A DNA stretch of 64,000 nucleotides from Lasiosphaeria ovina (lineage: Eukaryota; Ascomycota; Sordariomycetes; Sordariales; Lasiosphaeriaceae), in the NCBI GenBank assembly GCA_033439765.1, contig JAULSN010000001.1:2604001-2668000 (forward strand). Direction: 5' to 3'. A program made the position numbers and the translations under genes. Numbering within the stretch: position 1 is the stretch's first letter; each line of letters opens with the position of its first letter. Shown here in pieces: positions 1-11,766 of the stretch. The notes beneath the pieces are model-generated. The model made no database searches, was not told where the DNA came from, and saw nothing but the letters and a program-made list of their open reading frames with translations.

Positions 1-1281
1 CGCATCACGCCCAACTACCAGAAGACCAGCTCGGTATGCGGTACATCAGGCGCACTCCTGATACTTGGAGGCTGGTCAGGGGTTATGTGGGTGTTCTTGC
101 GAGCCATGTCGCTCCACCTGCAGATTTGCTGGCAGGTGGTGGTCGGCCGCAACTTCATGTGGTTTTCTCAAGCCTTAGGCTGGGGCATCCCGGTCCTCGG
201 TGTCATTCTCGCCCTCACCTTCAGCGGCGTCTCGTTCCGATTCGGAGCAACCTGCCACATTAATCACAAGAACAGTCTTGCAGATCTCTGGATCCCGTTG
301 CTGATTTTTGCGGGGTTGACCATCATCATCCAGTTTGCGACATTCGGCTACTGCATCAAGGTCTATCTCGCCTCGCTCGCCGACAACAGCGCCTCTACCG
401 AGGGCTCCAACCTCCCTTCTTACACGAACAGCATCCGAACCATGACCCCGAAGCAGGCTTACAGACGAGTGCGGCGCGTCATTTCGCTGCAGTGGAGAGG
501 CATCGCCATCGTCCTCATCATCGTTTCCGACGTCATTTTCTTCTCCGTGGTGTTTGTCTTCCAGGACAACACTGTTCAGTCAGTCAAGACGGACCAAAAC
601 AAAGCGCAAGATTGGATCGTCTGTATTGCCTTTAGCGGCGGAAACAAAAATGCCTGTCTAGACAAGGCCGGTTCGCTTGTCATCAACATCGCAACAGTCG
701 GCGCAGTCTTGCTACTCCTAGCGGTAAGTCTATCATCTTACGGCCGTCCTTGGCATCCCGCTAGAGAGCCAATTATTCTAACAACCCCTTTCGTATAGAT
801 GAACGGCATCTGGCTTGTCCTATTGCTCGGACGCTGGTCTATGATTACGGGCTGGCGCGATTTGTTGAGCCCTGCGAGCCGGGCTAGGAGAGAATTCGTC
901 TCGGTCGACGCGCGGCTAGACGATCTCAAGAAAGACACACGTTCGTACGAGATGCTGTCCCGGGATACCGGGAAAACGATGGACGAAGCAGTAACACCCT
1001 CCGTAGTGACACCCATCTCGCCGGCACACATGAGGTCGCCCTTTGGGATCCCGCTGGGCAACCAGGAATCCATGACCGACGACGACGGGCGGCGAACGCC
1101 TGACTACTTCGGGAACACGGCGAGATATCACGCGCCAGCAAGGTCGTTCTCTAGCCCCCGACCACCGACACAGACGGTGACATGGGATGCGCGGGAGACA
1201 TACGCGCCGAGGCAGCAGCAGCAACAAGGACAGTCACCAAATGATGATTACGTCAACCCGCTGGGTATGAATAGGATATGA
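1..1281 (+). CDS. Multi-pass membrane receptor-like protein (putative fungal GPCR), 5' partial
   Basis: The reading frame is already open at base 1, so the gene starts outside the window. The join is 1-723 and 799-1281, with a 75-nt intron (GTAAGT...TATAG) between complete codons, giving a 401-residue fragment. Five hydrophobic segments are visible at about residues 13-45, 50-75, 97-120, 160-185 and 225-255. An extracellular-looking loop carries a cysteine (GATCHI). A long hydrophilic tail of about 140 residues ends with a short glutamine run. The topology and the Trp- and Cys-rich helices suggest a seven-helix receptor that has lost its first helices at the window edge. From memory it most resembles the secretin-like fungal class (GprM / MG06797 group), but that is an inference; another polytopic membrane protein is possible. 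The tail would be the place for G-protein coupling and phosphorylation. Confidence 0.6.
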
Positions 1282-4200
1282 AGGACGAAATACTATTAAT
1301 GGAGGCGGAAGAGGCGAATACTCACGGCAGAAAATGGAAACATGAAAAGAAAAAGGGAAGACCCGAGATGAAAGCCGAATTGCGACACGACCGCTTGGAT
1401 TCTTCTCGTTAGATCGCTCCGAAAGGCAGTTTCGGTCACTACCAAAAAAGATTTATATTATGCACTCACGTGCTTTCGTCAATCTCTTCTCTTTCTCCGT
1501 TTCGAGATCGGATGCATATCGGCGGGATCAAAGACGCCCTGGTGGTTGACAGCCGACTACGGCTGGGCCAAACCATGAGGGCCTTCTCGTTAAGCGTCTA
1601 ACCCATGTGGCCAACCTGTCTTCTTGCCTACAGCCACATAGTATGTGGCAGCGTTCCAATGCGTCTCGGTCGAAGCTGAATTTGGCACGCGATCAACATG
1701 CATGGAAAAGACAAGCCTCGCGGCGAATTTATTTGCTGGAGGCAATACGTGTGCGACGGCGCACGGTCTTATACGGAATATCATGTTGGAAGAAATCTCG
1801 CATGCAGAGTCTTGTTTTGCGCAAACAGCACAAGCGACGGGCTACATGATAAGTAAGCGCGCGGTGGAGACGAGACCTCCTTGCCTCTTCTCCCGCGCGC
1901 GCGGGATCTCGATATTTTAGCTGGCAACAACTACCGGGTCGGAATGCTCGGGACGTGCGCGGAAGGCTCGGGAGTGTGTGGGGGAGGGGCGGGGGACCAC
2001 CAGGCCGGCCACCTGATATGGCCTTTTCCGGGGCGCGCCGATGGTCGATGTTTCTGACCGATTCGCTTGGCCCAACCACCTACGTCAAAGAAATTTATTG
2101 CCGACGGGGATTACAATGCAGGAGGATGCTTCCTCGAAAACCCCGGTTCTACCGGGAGTCCCCAGAGTCGCAGAGTCCCCCGGGGACGGTAAATGCTTGA
2201 TGACGGATGACGACTAAGCAGCAACCCACCTCCTTTTTCCGTGTCACCCTGCCTCTCTGTCGGTTTTATCGGCCGCGCTCGGAAAGGATCGAGCACGGTT
2301 TTTTCTTGTGTCGGCTGGCTCAAAGCATGCCGACTCTCCGCCGCACACGGGAGCAAAGCTAAGAGCGAGGGCGAGGGCGAGGGCGAAGGATAAGGAAGAG
2401 ATATACCTCTAGTGTAGTTGAGGAAAAGGGCGGTGGATGGTGAGCTGAGGCCCCGGGGGACGGGATGCATGACCTCTTGCTGTACCTGTACATACATACA
2501 TACCCACATACATAGACCTTGGACATTGGACCAGACACATAGGCTTGATTTCATTGTACAGTACGTCTACGACGTATTCTCATATAATAACCCCACAATA
2601 GAGAATCCCAACTTCTTCTCTTTATTGAAACGCAGAAGAGAAACGAGGTCACAAATTTGTTTCCGAGAGATGTTTCGGAGCCTGGTCTCGCAAGGCTAAG
2701 AGGGCGAAGAGGCCGGCGGCGGTTACGGAGTGCTAAGGTGTTGGAGGGTTGAGATCTAAATTCGGCATCCGCCGGGGGGCCGGTCGCTGGGAGGATGACT
2801 TGCTCACATGATCACTAATAACCCGGAAACCCCCTCAAACAAAAAGAACGTGATCCAACATTCGCCAGGACCGCCGCTTTTGTTGTTGTGCAACCTATAG
2901 ACAGGCGGTTGACAGTTTCTTAGGCGGGCGTCTATATTTCAGTTTGCTCGAGCCAATGAGTCCAGTAAATGGATGAAATCTGGCCATCTCCGGGGGCATC
3001 CAATACCCAAGGTATTCCAAAGGATTTGCACACACAACCAACTTGGAGGGCACGGGTGTAGCTGGGTCGTGATTAAGCTTTGCTCGGCCTCGAATGAAGG
3101 CCTCTTTGCGTTTGACAGAGCACTGAATTGAATCCTTCCGCCGGCCGGCAAGATCTATACCTTAGGTACACGCCTTCCGCACGTTTGACAGAGCACTGAA
3201 TTGAATCCTTCCGCCGGCCGGCAAGATCTATACCTTAGGTACACGCCTTCCGCAGTAAGGTCTGTTGTTAGTCGAGGCTGGGCTGGGCTGAGGTGGGCAA
3301 GCCTTGGAGACGGTCAGGACTCTGTTTCTTCCCCGCTGCCCGCCGCAACGCAACCCCTCAGGTAGTCGGTCGTGCGATGTGGGCCGTCCATGGCACTGGG
3401 CACTGGCTGGCATCCACCATTCCCATTGCAGTGGAGTGACTGACTGACCTGCATGTTTCCCACCCAACACTGGGCTCCTTCCACTGTTATCCCGGACAGG
3501 GGTCTCTTCAGGGCAGGGCCCGTCCACACCAACTATAGGTTGGTTATACCAGGCCAGGAAGGAACGGACATCGTGGGTAGAGGTATATGTAAGCTGTCCC
3601 AGATCCGTCGCTTCCATAAGCACGCATGTCGGTATGAATCCGCGTCTCCGTCTTCTCGCGCTTCTGGAACTTGCTCTCCTCAGACCTGAATAATTCAAGT
3701 TCCTCTTCCTCGGACGAAGGCCAAGCTGTTGGCGGCAGTCGTTGCTAGGGGTATATGAGGCGCCGCCCTGGCCGCTGAGAATCCGAGTTGCTCGGCTGTG
3801 ACGCCCAGTTCCGTGGCACCCGACCCAGTCCCAGGCCATTTTGGACGTGGAAAAGGCTCAAAGGCCCAAGGCCCGCAGCGCAGGGCATCTGTTACTACGG
3901 CTGCGGCAAAACCAACCTCCCCGGGCAACTGGCTGGCGGCCGGTGCTGACTGTTACCCATCACATCGCCCCTCTCACCGCAACCGCCGCAAGCTATCTAC
4001 GCAGCCGGCGGGCTTGGTTGTACATGCGCTGTGTGCCTCTTTCTTCTTTAGGTTTCCTCGTCCCTGCCTAAAGAAGCCCAGGTTCCTCATCTACCGAGCG
4101 GGCCGGTATTTGACACCCAAAGTCCTCTAGCAAGCCTAAGCCTAAAAGTCCAGCAGCCACACTTCCAAACGCTGCTTTCTGTCTCTGACCAGCCCGGTCC

Positions 4201-4604
4201 TTCGACGCTGCTTCATTGTCAAACAAAACCCCCCGAAGACTGAGAGTTGCGCCCGCCCGCCCGCCCCACAAGACAAGTTCCCACGCGGGTACGTTCCATT
4301 GCCGCGCAGCGACTCCTTCCCAAACTCCTTTGGGAGCCCGGCATCCCTTTCGCTTTCGTCGCGTATAATATATAGCTTTTCCATCCAGGCACCAATCTCG
4401 TCCGGCCTTTTCCCTGCTCTGCCGCTGGAGCTGGTTTTGGATTGACCGACCATGGCGTTGACGCCTCTCTCATCTTACAAGTCTAGTTCAAGCTCAAACA
4501 GAGAATGAGGTGGAACCCCCGACAGGCACCCGCGCAAGTTTATTAATCTTGAGCTACCCACCGACTGCGGTGCGGTAGCCGGTAGCCACAACCCCCCCTC
4601 TCCG
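1282..4604. other. 3.3-kb intergenic region
   Basis: No convincing gene is seen. Open frames here (for example 3228-3839 on the minus strand) are rich in Arg, Pro and Ser, overlap frames on the opposite strand and lack recognisable domains. The region contains a 25-nt GCGAGG repeat (2365-2389), a perfect 73-bp tandem duplication (3109-3254) and pyrimidine-rich DNA just before the GH5 start, as expected for a fungal promoter. Confidence 0.6.
3109..3254. repeat. Perfect 73-bp tandem direct duplication
   Basis: Bases 3109-3181 and 3182-3254 are identical head-to-tail copies. Each begins CGTTTGACAGAGCACTG and ends CGCCTTCCGCA. The unit contains the inner palindrome CCGGCCGG and the motif TACCTTAGGTA. 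There are only two copies and no coding frame depends on it. Confidence 0.9.
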
Positions 4605-6002
4605 ATGTCGAACCAACTCGATGGCAGCTGCGAAGACGACAGCTGCCCGACTCCCACCACAACAACTCCTATATTAACACCAATACCAGCGCGCAGACAT
4701 CGCCGCTGTCGCTATCTTCCCGAAACAAAAGGCCGCTTCTCTCTCGAGCGAAATACGCCCCGCATGTTTCTCTTCATTGCTGCCCTCCTGGTGGGGGCCC
4801 TGTTCTGGTACATGTCGAACAGGGAGAGGGCTCTGAGCGCACCGTGGACCCCGACCGCAGACGCCCGCATCTTCAGCCAGCTACCCCTACAACCCCCAGT
4901 CGAATCCTCTTTCCTGTCATCGGGAGAGTACGAACTGCCGCTCCGGACTAAGGGCCGGGATGTTGTGGACAAGAACGGCCGCCGCTTCAAGCTGTCGGCT
5001 GTCAATTGGTACGGCGCGAGCGACGAGCTCTTCATCCCCGGCGGTCTCGACGTGCAGCACCGCGACCGCATCGCCCTCACCATCCGCCAACTCGGCTTCA
5101 ACAGCGTTCGCCTACCCTACGCCGACGAGATGGTCATCTCAAACCCACACATCCTCCCCCACCTATTGGCGGCGAACAAGGACCTGGTGGGCCTGCCGGC
5201 CCTGAAAATATTCGAGGCCGTTGTCAAGTCGCTGACGGATGCCGGCCTCGCCGTCATCATCAACAACCACATCACACACGCCACGTGGTGCTGCGGCGCC
5301 GACCCGTGCGACGCCGGCTGGGCGAACGACCACCTTGGCCCGATATGCCGCATCCGCCAGACCGAGGACGACTGGATTGACCACTGGCGTCAGATTATGG
5401 CGCCCTTTGTCGACAATCCTCTGGTAATTGGCGCTGACCTTCGCAACGAAGTGCGCGGGCTCTGGGGGACCATGTCGTGGGACCGATGGGCTACAGCAGC
5501 CGAGAGGGCGGGCAACGCACTCCTTGAGATGAACTCGGACTGGCTCATGATCGTGGGCGGCACCGAGTCGGGCAACGACCTGTCCGGCGCCTTGCAGCGG
5601 CCGGTGAAGCTCGACGTGGACCACCGCGTCGTCTACTCGGCGCATGTCTATGCCTGGAGCGGTTGGGGCAGCTTGGGAGGGCGCTACGCCCAGCGCAGCT
5701 ACCCGTCGTTTGTCAAGTCGATGCGCCAGAACTGGGCCTACCTTATCGAGGGTAACCTGGCGCCCGTATGGGTCGGCGAGTTCGGCGCACCCCACAAACC
5801 GTCAACAGGCGACGCGAACTACTGGAACAATCTCATGCGCTACCTCAAGTCGATCGATGCCGACTTTGCCTACTGGGCTCTCAACCCGCGCAAGCCCAAG
5901 GAGAACGAGAAGGAGTCATACTGCCTTGTCGAGGACGACTGGATCACCCCAGTGCTCGACTACCGCATGAAAGACATGACGGATCTCATGAGGGGGGGTT
6001 GA
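4605..6002 (+). CDS. Membrane-anchored glycoside hydrolase family 5 protein
   Basis: Single-exon gene of 465 residues. A short, proline- and arginine-rich cytosolic N-terminus is followed by one hydrophobic segment at about residues 54-70 (MFLFIAALLVGALFWYM), typical of a type II membrane anchor rather than a cleaved signal peptide. The catalytic TIM barrel starts near residue 105. The proposed general acid is Glu282 in LRNEVRG and the nucleophile is Glu392 in WVGEFGAP; the conserved Arg before strand 4 is in NSVRLPYADE. Paired cysteines near 225-245 (WCCGADPCDAGW) may form a disulfide. Known GH5 enzymes cleave beta-glucans, mannans or glycolipids; the substrate here cannot be read from sequence. 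NE followed by V, not P, recalls the GH5_11-type clade (from memory). Translation could instead start at the Met codon at 4764, which would still retain the anchor. Confidence 0.85.
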   Translation: MSNQLDGSCEDDSCPTPTTTTPILTPIPARRHRRCRYLPETKGRFSLERNTPRMFLFIAALLVGALFWYMSNRERALSAPWTPTADARIFSQLPLQPPVESSFLSSGEYELPLRTKGRDVVDKNGRRFKLSAVNWYGASDELFIPGGLDVQHRDRIALTIRQLGFNSVRLPYADEMVISNPHILPHLLAANKDLVGLPALKIFEAVVKSLTDAGLAVIINNHITHATWCCGADPCDAGWANDHLGPICRIRQTEDDWIDHWRQIMAPFVDNPLVIGADLRNEVRGLWGTMSWDRWATAAERAGNALLEMNSDWLMIVGGTESGNDLSGALQRPVKLDVDHRVVYSAHVYAWSGWGSLGGRYAQRSYPSFVKSMRQNWAYLIEGNLAPVWVGEFGAPHKPSTGDANYWNNLMRYLKSIDADFAYWALNPRKPKENEKESYCLVEDDWITPVLDYRMKDMTDLMRGG

Positions 6003-7245
6003 GATAACCCCGAGGTGCACACCTGGAAAGGGATATCAAGGACATCGAGGGACGATAAACGAAGTTTCTCGCCCCCTCCCCTTCTGGCCGCGAGGCTGGA
6101 CGATTCGGGAAACAAAAGCAATTAGAGTACATGGCTTCTGATTTCTTCTGGCGCCAAACGAGCACGGCTGTCGCCGATGGGTCAGACGGGCTGGGTCTGG
6201 AGCTGCAATAAGAAAAGCAAGAGAGGCGGGGCATGATTTGTTGCTTTCCATCAGCGCTACATTGTATTGCATGGAGTCTGCTTTCTGGGATGAGGTTCCG
6301 GGATATTGGATATGCGAGAATTGTTCTTGCTTGGCTCTGGGATCCGCATGCAGTTATACCGCATACACTTAGCGATGCATTTTTTTTCCCCCTTATTTCC
6401 TATCGTTGGGTATTAGGGGACACTGCACCTGCTTTTTTGATACCAAGGAATTGGGACATTGAGGCGAAACGAGACATGGGATGGATGTTTGACGGTTCAA
6501 AGATGTTACTGTTTGTTTTTGAAGCAGCGTTTGACTCGGGTTTTGCTCTTGATATACCACAATAAGCCGATAGTATGTGAAAAGGAGGGGTTTTTCATTC
6601 TTGACTTTTGCTTGAATGAAGCACATATAGTCCCTAAAGCGTTTATTCACATTCGGAGCATGCTCTAGCAGCCGACATGGAAAAAGTTCGATGCCGACAT
6701 GTTCCGTCTATTGGTAGGCACTGTATTCGGTATGTACGCGTGTAAAATGCAGCGCTCCCGTCCCCGGCTGTTCAGGACTGAAGCAACCCTGCTGTAGATC
6801 GGCCCCACCGCATTCCGAATCGCTTGCTCTCCCGCAACCGTTTTCTGGGGTAGCATTGAGGCCGGGTCCACCACCCCGCCATTTAGTTATCGATAACACG
6901 TACAGCGGAAAGCACTTCAGAGGGAAAGCCCAAAGGATAGGTACCTTAAAGCTCGCCCGAAGCAATCACTCAATTCTTGGTTCCACCTTCCGCCATCAAA
7001 TGCGGCCCTAGCACCACAAATCAACGTGGAACTTGGAAGGAGAAATAATTTCATTCTTGTCCCTTGAATACCCAACACAAACCTAACCTACAGTACACCA
7101 AACCTGGCCCCGTCGTCAACCTCATTTCTCAGCGTCCGCCCATCCGACCATGTTCGACACCCCGCCATCTCTGTCCACTGCCAAGTCTAGCACCAGAACC
7201 AGAACCATCAGTGCCAAATATTAAGGAACGCCGGCGCCAGAAGCA
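6003..7245. other. 1.2-kb intergenic region between GH5 and CRT10
   Basis: I see no gene. It holds the GH5 3' untranslated region and the CRT10 promoter and leader. Bases from about 7050 to 7245 are C/A-rich and pyrimidine-rich, typical of a fungal 5' leader. The 110-residue frame at 6233-6565 has no recognisable feature. Confidence 0.5.
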
Positions 7246-10200
7246 ATGGACCTATCGCTACCGCCAGTGGCAATCGGCACCCCCGCTATCGCCACCGCCT
7301 CCGAGACTGCCACTGCTGGTCCGACAACTCCTGCTAGCGATTCTACTTCTACCCATACTACCCCCCTTCACCAGGCGGCCGCCTACTCGGAGATCTACGT
7401 CGGGCCAACGTGCCATGTCCAGACGGCCGAGAATCGGGTAAGTGACAGGATTATCTTCGCAGTCTCTGTTTCTCTCTTGTCCTCGTCCTCGCTGCCCTTC
7501 TTGCCTCCATTTTGCGGGCTTGCGCGCACACGCACACATCGCCACCTAGGTGTTTTGGACAGTGGGGAAGGAGGGAGGTGTGGAGGGGAGTCGTTTGGGA
7601 ATCAAAAAGAAAGTGCGGAGAGAAACACAAGTGAACGACGTACCAATTCTCCTCCCGGTCCCGAAAAGACGCTTATACACAATCGCGGTTGTACACGACC
7701 ACAGGGATGGGGCGGCTGTGATGGGGCGGCTGTGGTGGGTTGGGGGTGGGGGCGCTCCCAGCCGAAAAAGCCACTCGACTTCGCCGTGCCGCTACATCTC
7801 TCAAACCTGGCCTGGCCTCGCCTGGCCCGCCCATTGGAGGCTTTCGAGTTGTTTCGCCATGATTTGCCGTGAGAGGGGACATGTAGAAAGACGAGAGAAG
7901 AGTGGGGGCGGAGCGGATCGGGGCAGTATATGACTTTGTGGATATGTTCTAACCTCGTTGTCTCTCGCTGGCGATAGTTCGGCTCGCACATTCTTGAAGA
8001 CCTCAAGAGCTACGTGTTCGATGATCCATACGCCAATAACGGGATGGATCTCGACGATGACGACGAGGAGGAAGATGAAGATGATGACGAGGAGGACGAC
8101 GACGAGGACGACGATGTTGGATACGATTTTATTGACGATGGCTTTGACGCCGTAGACGACCTCGCTGATCTATCGCAGCCCATCTTTTGGGTAGACCTGC
8201 TCGAGGGAATGGATGTTCCCCAAGCGGCGGACATGCACGGAAATTGGTTCTACCCCAACCACGAGACGGATACTCCGGTATCGTGGGGAGCGCCTACCAC
8301 TAATAGCCCACAGCACCACCAGCAACAGGGCTTTCCGCGAGTCGCCAGGCTCAGATGTAACTTGACGGCCCTCTCACAGCGCTATAATGTATGTGACCTC
8401 GCTCTCTGAGTGATGGGACAGGCGTGGAATTGCAAAACGGCGAGTCAAACACATGTGCTAAACACCTACGGAACAGCTATATTTTGCGGCATACCAAGAC
8501 AAGATATATGTCTACCAGCCCAAAAAGGCGCCTCAGATCCTCCCCCCGCCGTCCCTCATCCTGAACCCACGCCAGACAAAGGCGGCAAAGCTGATCGGGG
8601 GCGCCCTGGACAGGCATTTTCCGCATCAGATGAACAGTATCATGGTGGGGAATCTGGGAATCCACGAGGTGGTCTTGTTTGCCTACGACGACGGCGATGT
8701 CGGCGCATACTACACACACACCATAGCCCGCTACATCAGGGCCATCAGCGAACAGCACCGAGGCCGCCGCGGCTCCATGACCTTTCGTCCAGCGGTACCC
8801 AAGGAGTGTTTCCACGCAAACGTCGGTCTGTCGGCGTGGGGTCTCGCCATTCACGAACAGTCGCGGTTGATCGCTGTTAGTTCGAACCGACACGAGGTCC
8901 ATGTCTTTGCATTTGCAATAAACACCCCTCCAGGTCGAGGAAAGCCGACCCCGCGCCGAGAAAGCGAGTCACCTCTGGTTGACGACTCGCCTAAGGTACC
9001 ATCGGGCCAGACAGCCTTGGAGCTTGAGAAACATTTGAAGGAGAGGACGAGAACCTGGAGGATCGTCTTGCCCCTCGGCCCAAACGGTCATAATATCCCT
9101 ACGATTTCGTTCGCCGACGACGAGTTTGGAAATGCAGACAAGGTCATCGCCGTTGACGTTGACGGCAACACTTGGTTCCTGGACATTTGGAAGATCGGTG
9201 CCTTTCCTGTACTGTACCCCTCAACTCCGCTTCGGGGATTTCCGACACAACGGTATGTTTCTTCTTTTCTGGCCAAGAAACCGTGGTCTTGAATTCAAGC
9301 TTACACGCGGCACAGATACTCGGGCTGGGGCGTCTTGGTGCTCTCAGACAGCCACTTCAAACCGACTAAGAATCTGCGTGAGGCACTAGGGCTTCCGCCG
9401 AACGAGATCATAGTTGGAAGGTCGGCTCCGGCCCCGGAAACCATTACCTGGCTAGACACTACCTGCAGCCTGTGGTATGTAAAGGAGTTTGCCCCCAGGC
9501 TGGATGATTTTTTCCGGAACCGCAATTGGAACCTGTATCACAAGACACATGCCGGAATATCAAAGGGGGAGGACTTCCCTCAGGGCTCCCGAGTCCACCC
9601 GGCCGGATTGTTGGATGAGGACGACAACGACGATGACGACGATGACGATGACGATAATATAATTGACCCCTGGGAGGACGCCAGCGAATCTGAGAGCGAT
9701 TCATTTGCGCGGGACGAGTCTTTCCCAAGGATATCGTCGGATAGGAGGTGGAATCATCTAAGCACGTTTCCGGGCCCTGAAGGATCCCAGCTCAAGGATA
9801 TCGGCAATACCGTTCAACTCGCCCGAGCCATCGTCCCGGGTCTCGGACAGACGCCTCCACTGGACGGAAGCATGCCCAAATTCATGGATTTTATTTCGAC
9901 TAGCGCTTTGCGGCAATCAAAAACCAGACCCGTGCGGTATTGGAAAACCGAGTTTTCGCCTCACATGACCAAGAACCTAACCATCCTGCGCACGACGGGC
10001 ACGGATATTGAGCTTCAGCCATTCAACCCGATGGGAACAGGCGTGATGTGCAAGAACGTGCTCGGGCACCACAACCATCACCGCCGGCGGGTGGAGCCGT
10101 ACGATCTCGCACGCATCAACTCGGAGCGGGCGTGCATGGTACAGCACGTGCCCGAGTTGAACTTGGTGGTGGTGGGCTCGCGAAACGGGCGAGTCGCGCT

Positions 10201-10516
10201 TCTGACGCTGACCAAGTCGGTCAGGCGGGTCGATGCCAGCACGCTGCGGTATGGCTTCCGGGTTGACCGCGTGCTTCCCCGAAAGGCTGACGAAGACCGC
10301 CGCCTACGGCCCTGGTGTGCCCTCCATGGCATCGCCATGTCACCCGTGCCCGAGCCTCGCGCTAAGGGCGTCGAGCTCTTTGCCCGGGGGGGTGGCCGCC
10401 GCAGTTCGGTCCTTCCCGCGGCGCAGTATCGTCTCATTTTGCATTACATGGACCACACGATTCTCATGTACGACATTGCGCGGCGGGCGGACGATGAGGA
10501 CTTGCTAATTTTCTAA
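7246..10516 (+). CDS. CRT10: CRT10-family regulator protein
   Basis: Four exons: 7246-7437, 7978-8388, 8477-9252 and 9316-10516, giving 859 residues in one frame. Introns are 540, 88 and 63 nt with GTAAGT, GTATGT and GTATGT donors. In S. cerevisiae, Crt10 influences transcription of ribonucleotide reductase genes and was found through hydroxyurea resistance. The segments FAAYQDKIYVYQP, MVGNLGIHEVVLFAYDDGDVGAYYTHTI and WGLAIHEQSRLIAVSSN look like beta-propeller blades, matching the WD-like architecture of the family. Two acidic inserts stand out: DLDDDDEEEDEDDDEEDDD (8047-8115) and a run of Asp near 9620-9655. The C-terminal third ends with another propeller-like segment (HVPELNLVVVGSRNGRVALLTL). 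The first intron is long, so the first exon, and hence the start at 7246, is the least certain part. Confidence 0.8.
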
Positions 10517-11766
10517 ACTTATCGGCCGGAAGTGAGCAGCGAGATGGGAGAGAAGGATTTTCAGCGTGTGTACGTATATGTAATGTGAGGGTACTTTTGT
10601 GTCTGTTTTGTTTTCCTTTTTTAACTCTTCATTTTTATTCTTTACTCTAATTTTCCCCCTTCGGTAGGGACATGACAAAAGGGTAGGTACACATAGTCTG
10701 TGATGAATTGGGGTGAGCGAAGCATACTGAGCCGGTTGCATTTAAACCTCTTTTTTTTTCTTTTTATTCTCTCGAGCGGCCCTGGGGGAATGGATGGCTG
10801 GCATATGGGACAGGGACAGGGACAGGTTGGGTCTCTTAACTGCCTTAGGTTGTTTGTTTGGTTTGGTCTAGGGGGGGAGATAGATAGGGTGGGATAGGGG
10901 GCGGCAGCGCTTCAGAGCTTCTATATACCTTATTCTCTAATTTCCCCTAATTCTTCGGCATTGGGAGAAAACAGACTATACTTTTTCCTGCCTCTTTTGG
11001 CTGGGCTGGGCTGGGCTGAGCTGGGGTTCCGATTTGTGTGGGTTGGGGGGAACAAACACGGTTGCTGTCGCTAACCATTCCCCACTGCACCTAGAATGAA
11101 TGGATGCTTTGGTACTTGTTTCGATCATCTTGTGATTGGGATGGAAGGGGAGATTGGGCTTGCCGACCTTGACTTTTATCTAGCATCGAAATGGTGGTGG
11201 CCCGCAAACAAATTGCAATATGATGAACGATTGGCAATGAAAAGGGGATTTCTCTCGTTCGTGCACCTTTTATTGACGAGCAGCCGTGGCCGTGGCAGTG
11301 TCCCTGGCAGTGTCCTTGTCTTGGAGGATGGACCAACACATGCTTACTTACCTAGGTGTATAGAAGGAAAAAAATGGGGTGGCTTCAGTGTTGGGTAGTG
11401 AGTGTTTTGCAAGCGAGGGAATGGGTACCTACCGAGTGAACGGTCTTATGTCTTGAGAGGAACTGAGGCGCAAATATCCCAGGTACCTAGGCTTCAATGT
11501 CGATGATAATATTCAGAGGAAAGAGTAGTGGCATCGAACATGGGAGAGAATGAAGAGCACAAGTAGGTTTTCAATACCAGAAGAACCATATCTAGCCATG
11601 CCTAGTATCTTCTGACACATTCCGCAAATTTTTGCTTACTCCCTACCATTCTCTTTTCTCTTCAGGTTTTTTTTTTTACACACTGTCGGTTTGTCACGTT
11701 GGGGGGAGAAACCCCGGACCAAAATAAATACAAATATACACCATACAAAAACCAGAGCGCCCCTTT
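10517..11766. other. 1.25-kb convergent intergenic region
   Basis: The two flanking genes end towards each other, so this is mainly two 3' untranslated regions. It contains short low-complexity repeats (GGGCT repeats near 10998-11023), several TACCTAGGT motifs (about 11349 and 11481) and T-rich stretches near 10745-10770 and 11665-11680. No gene is supported. Confidence 0.5.
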
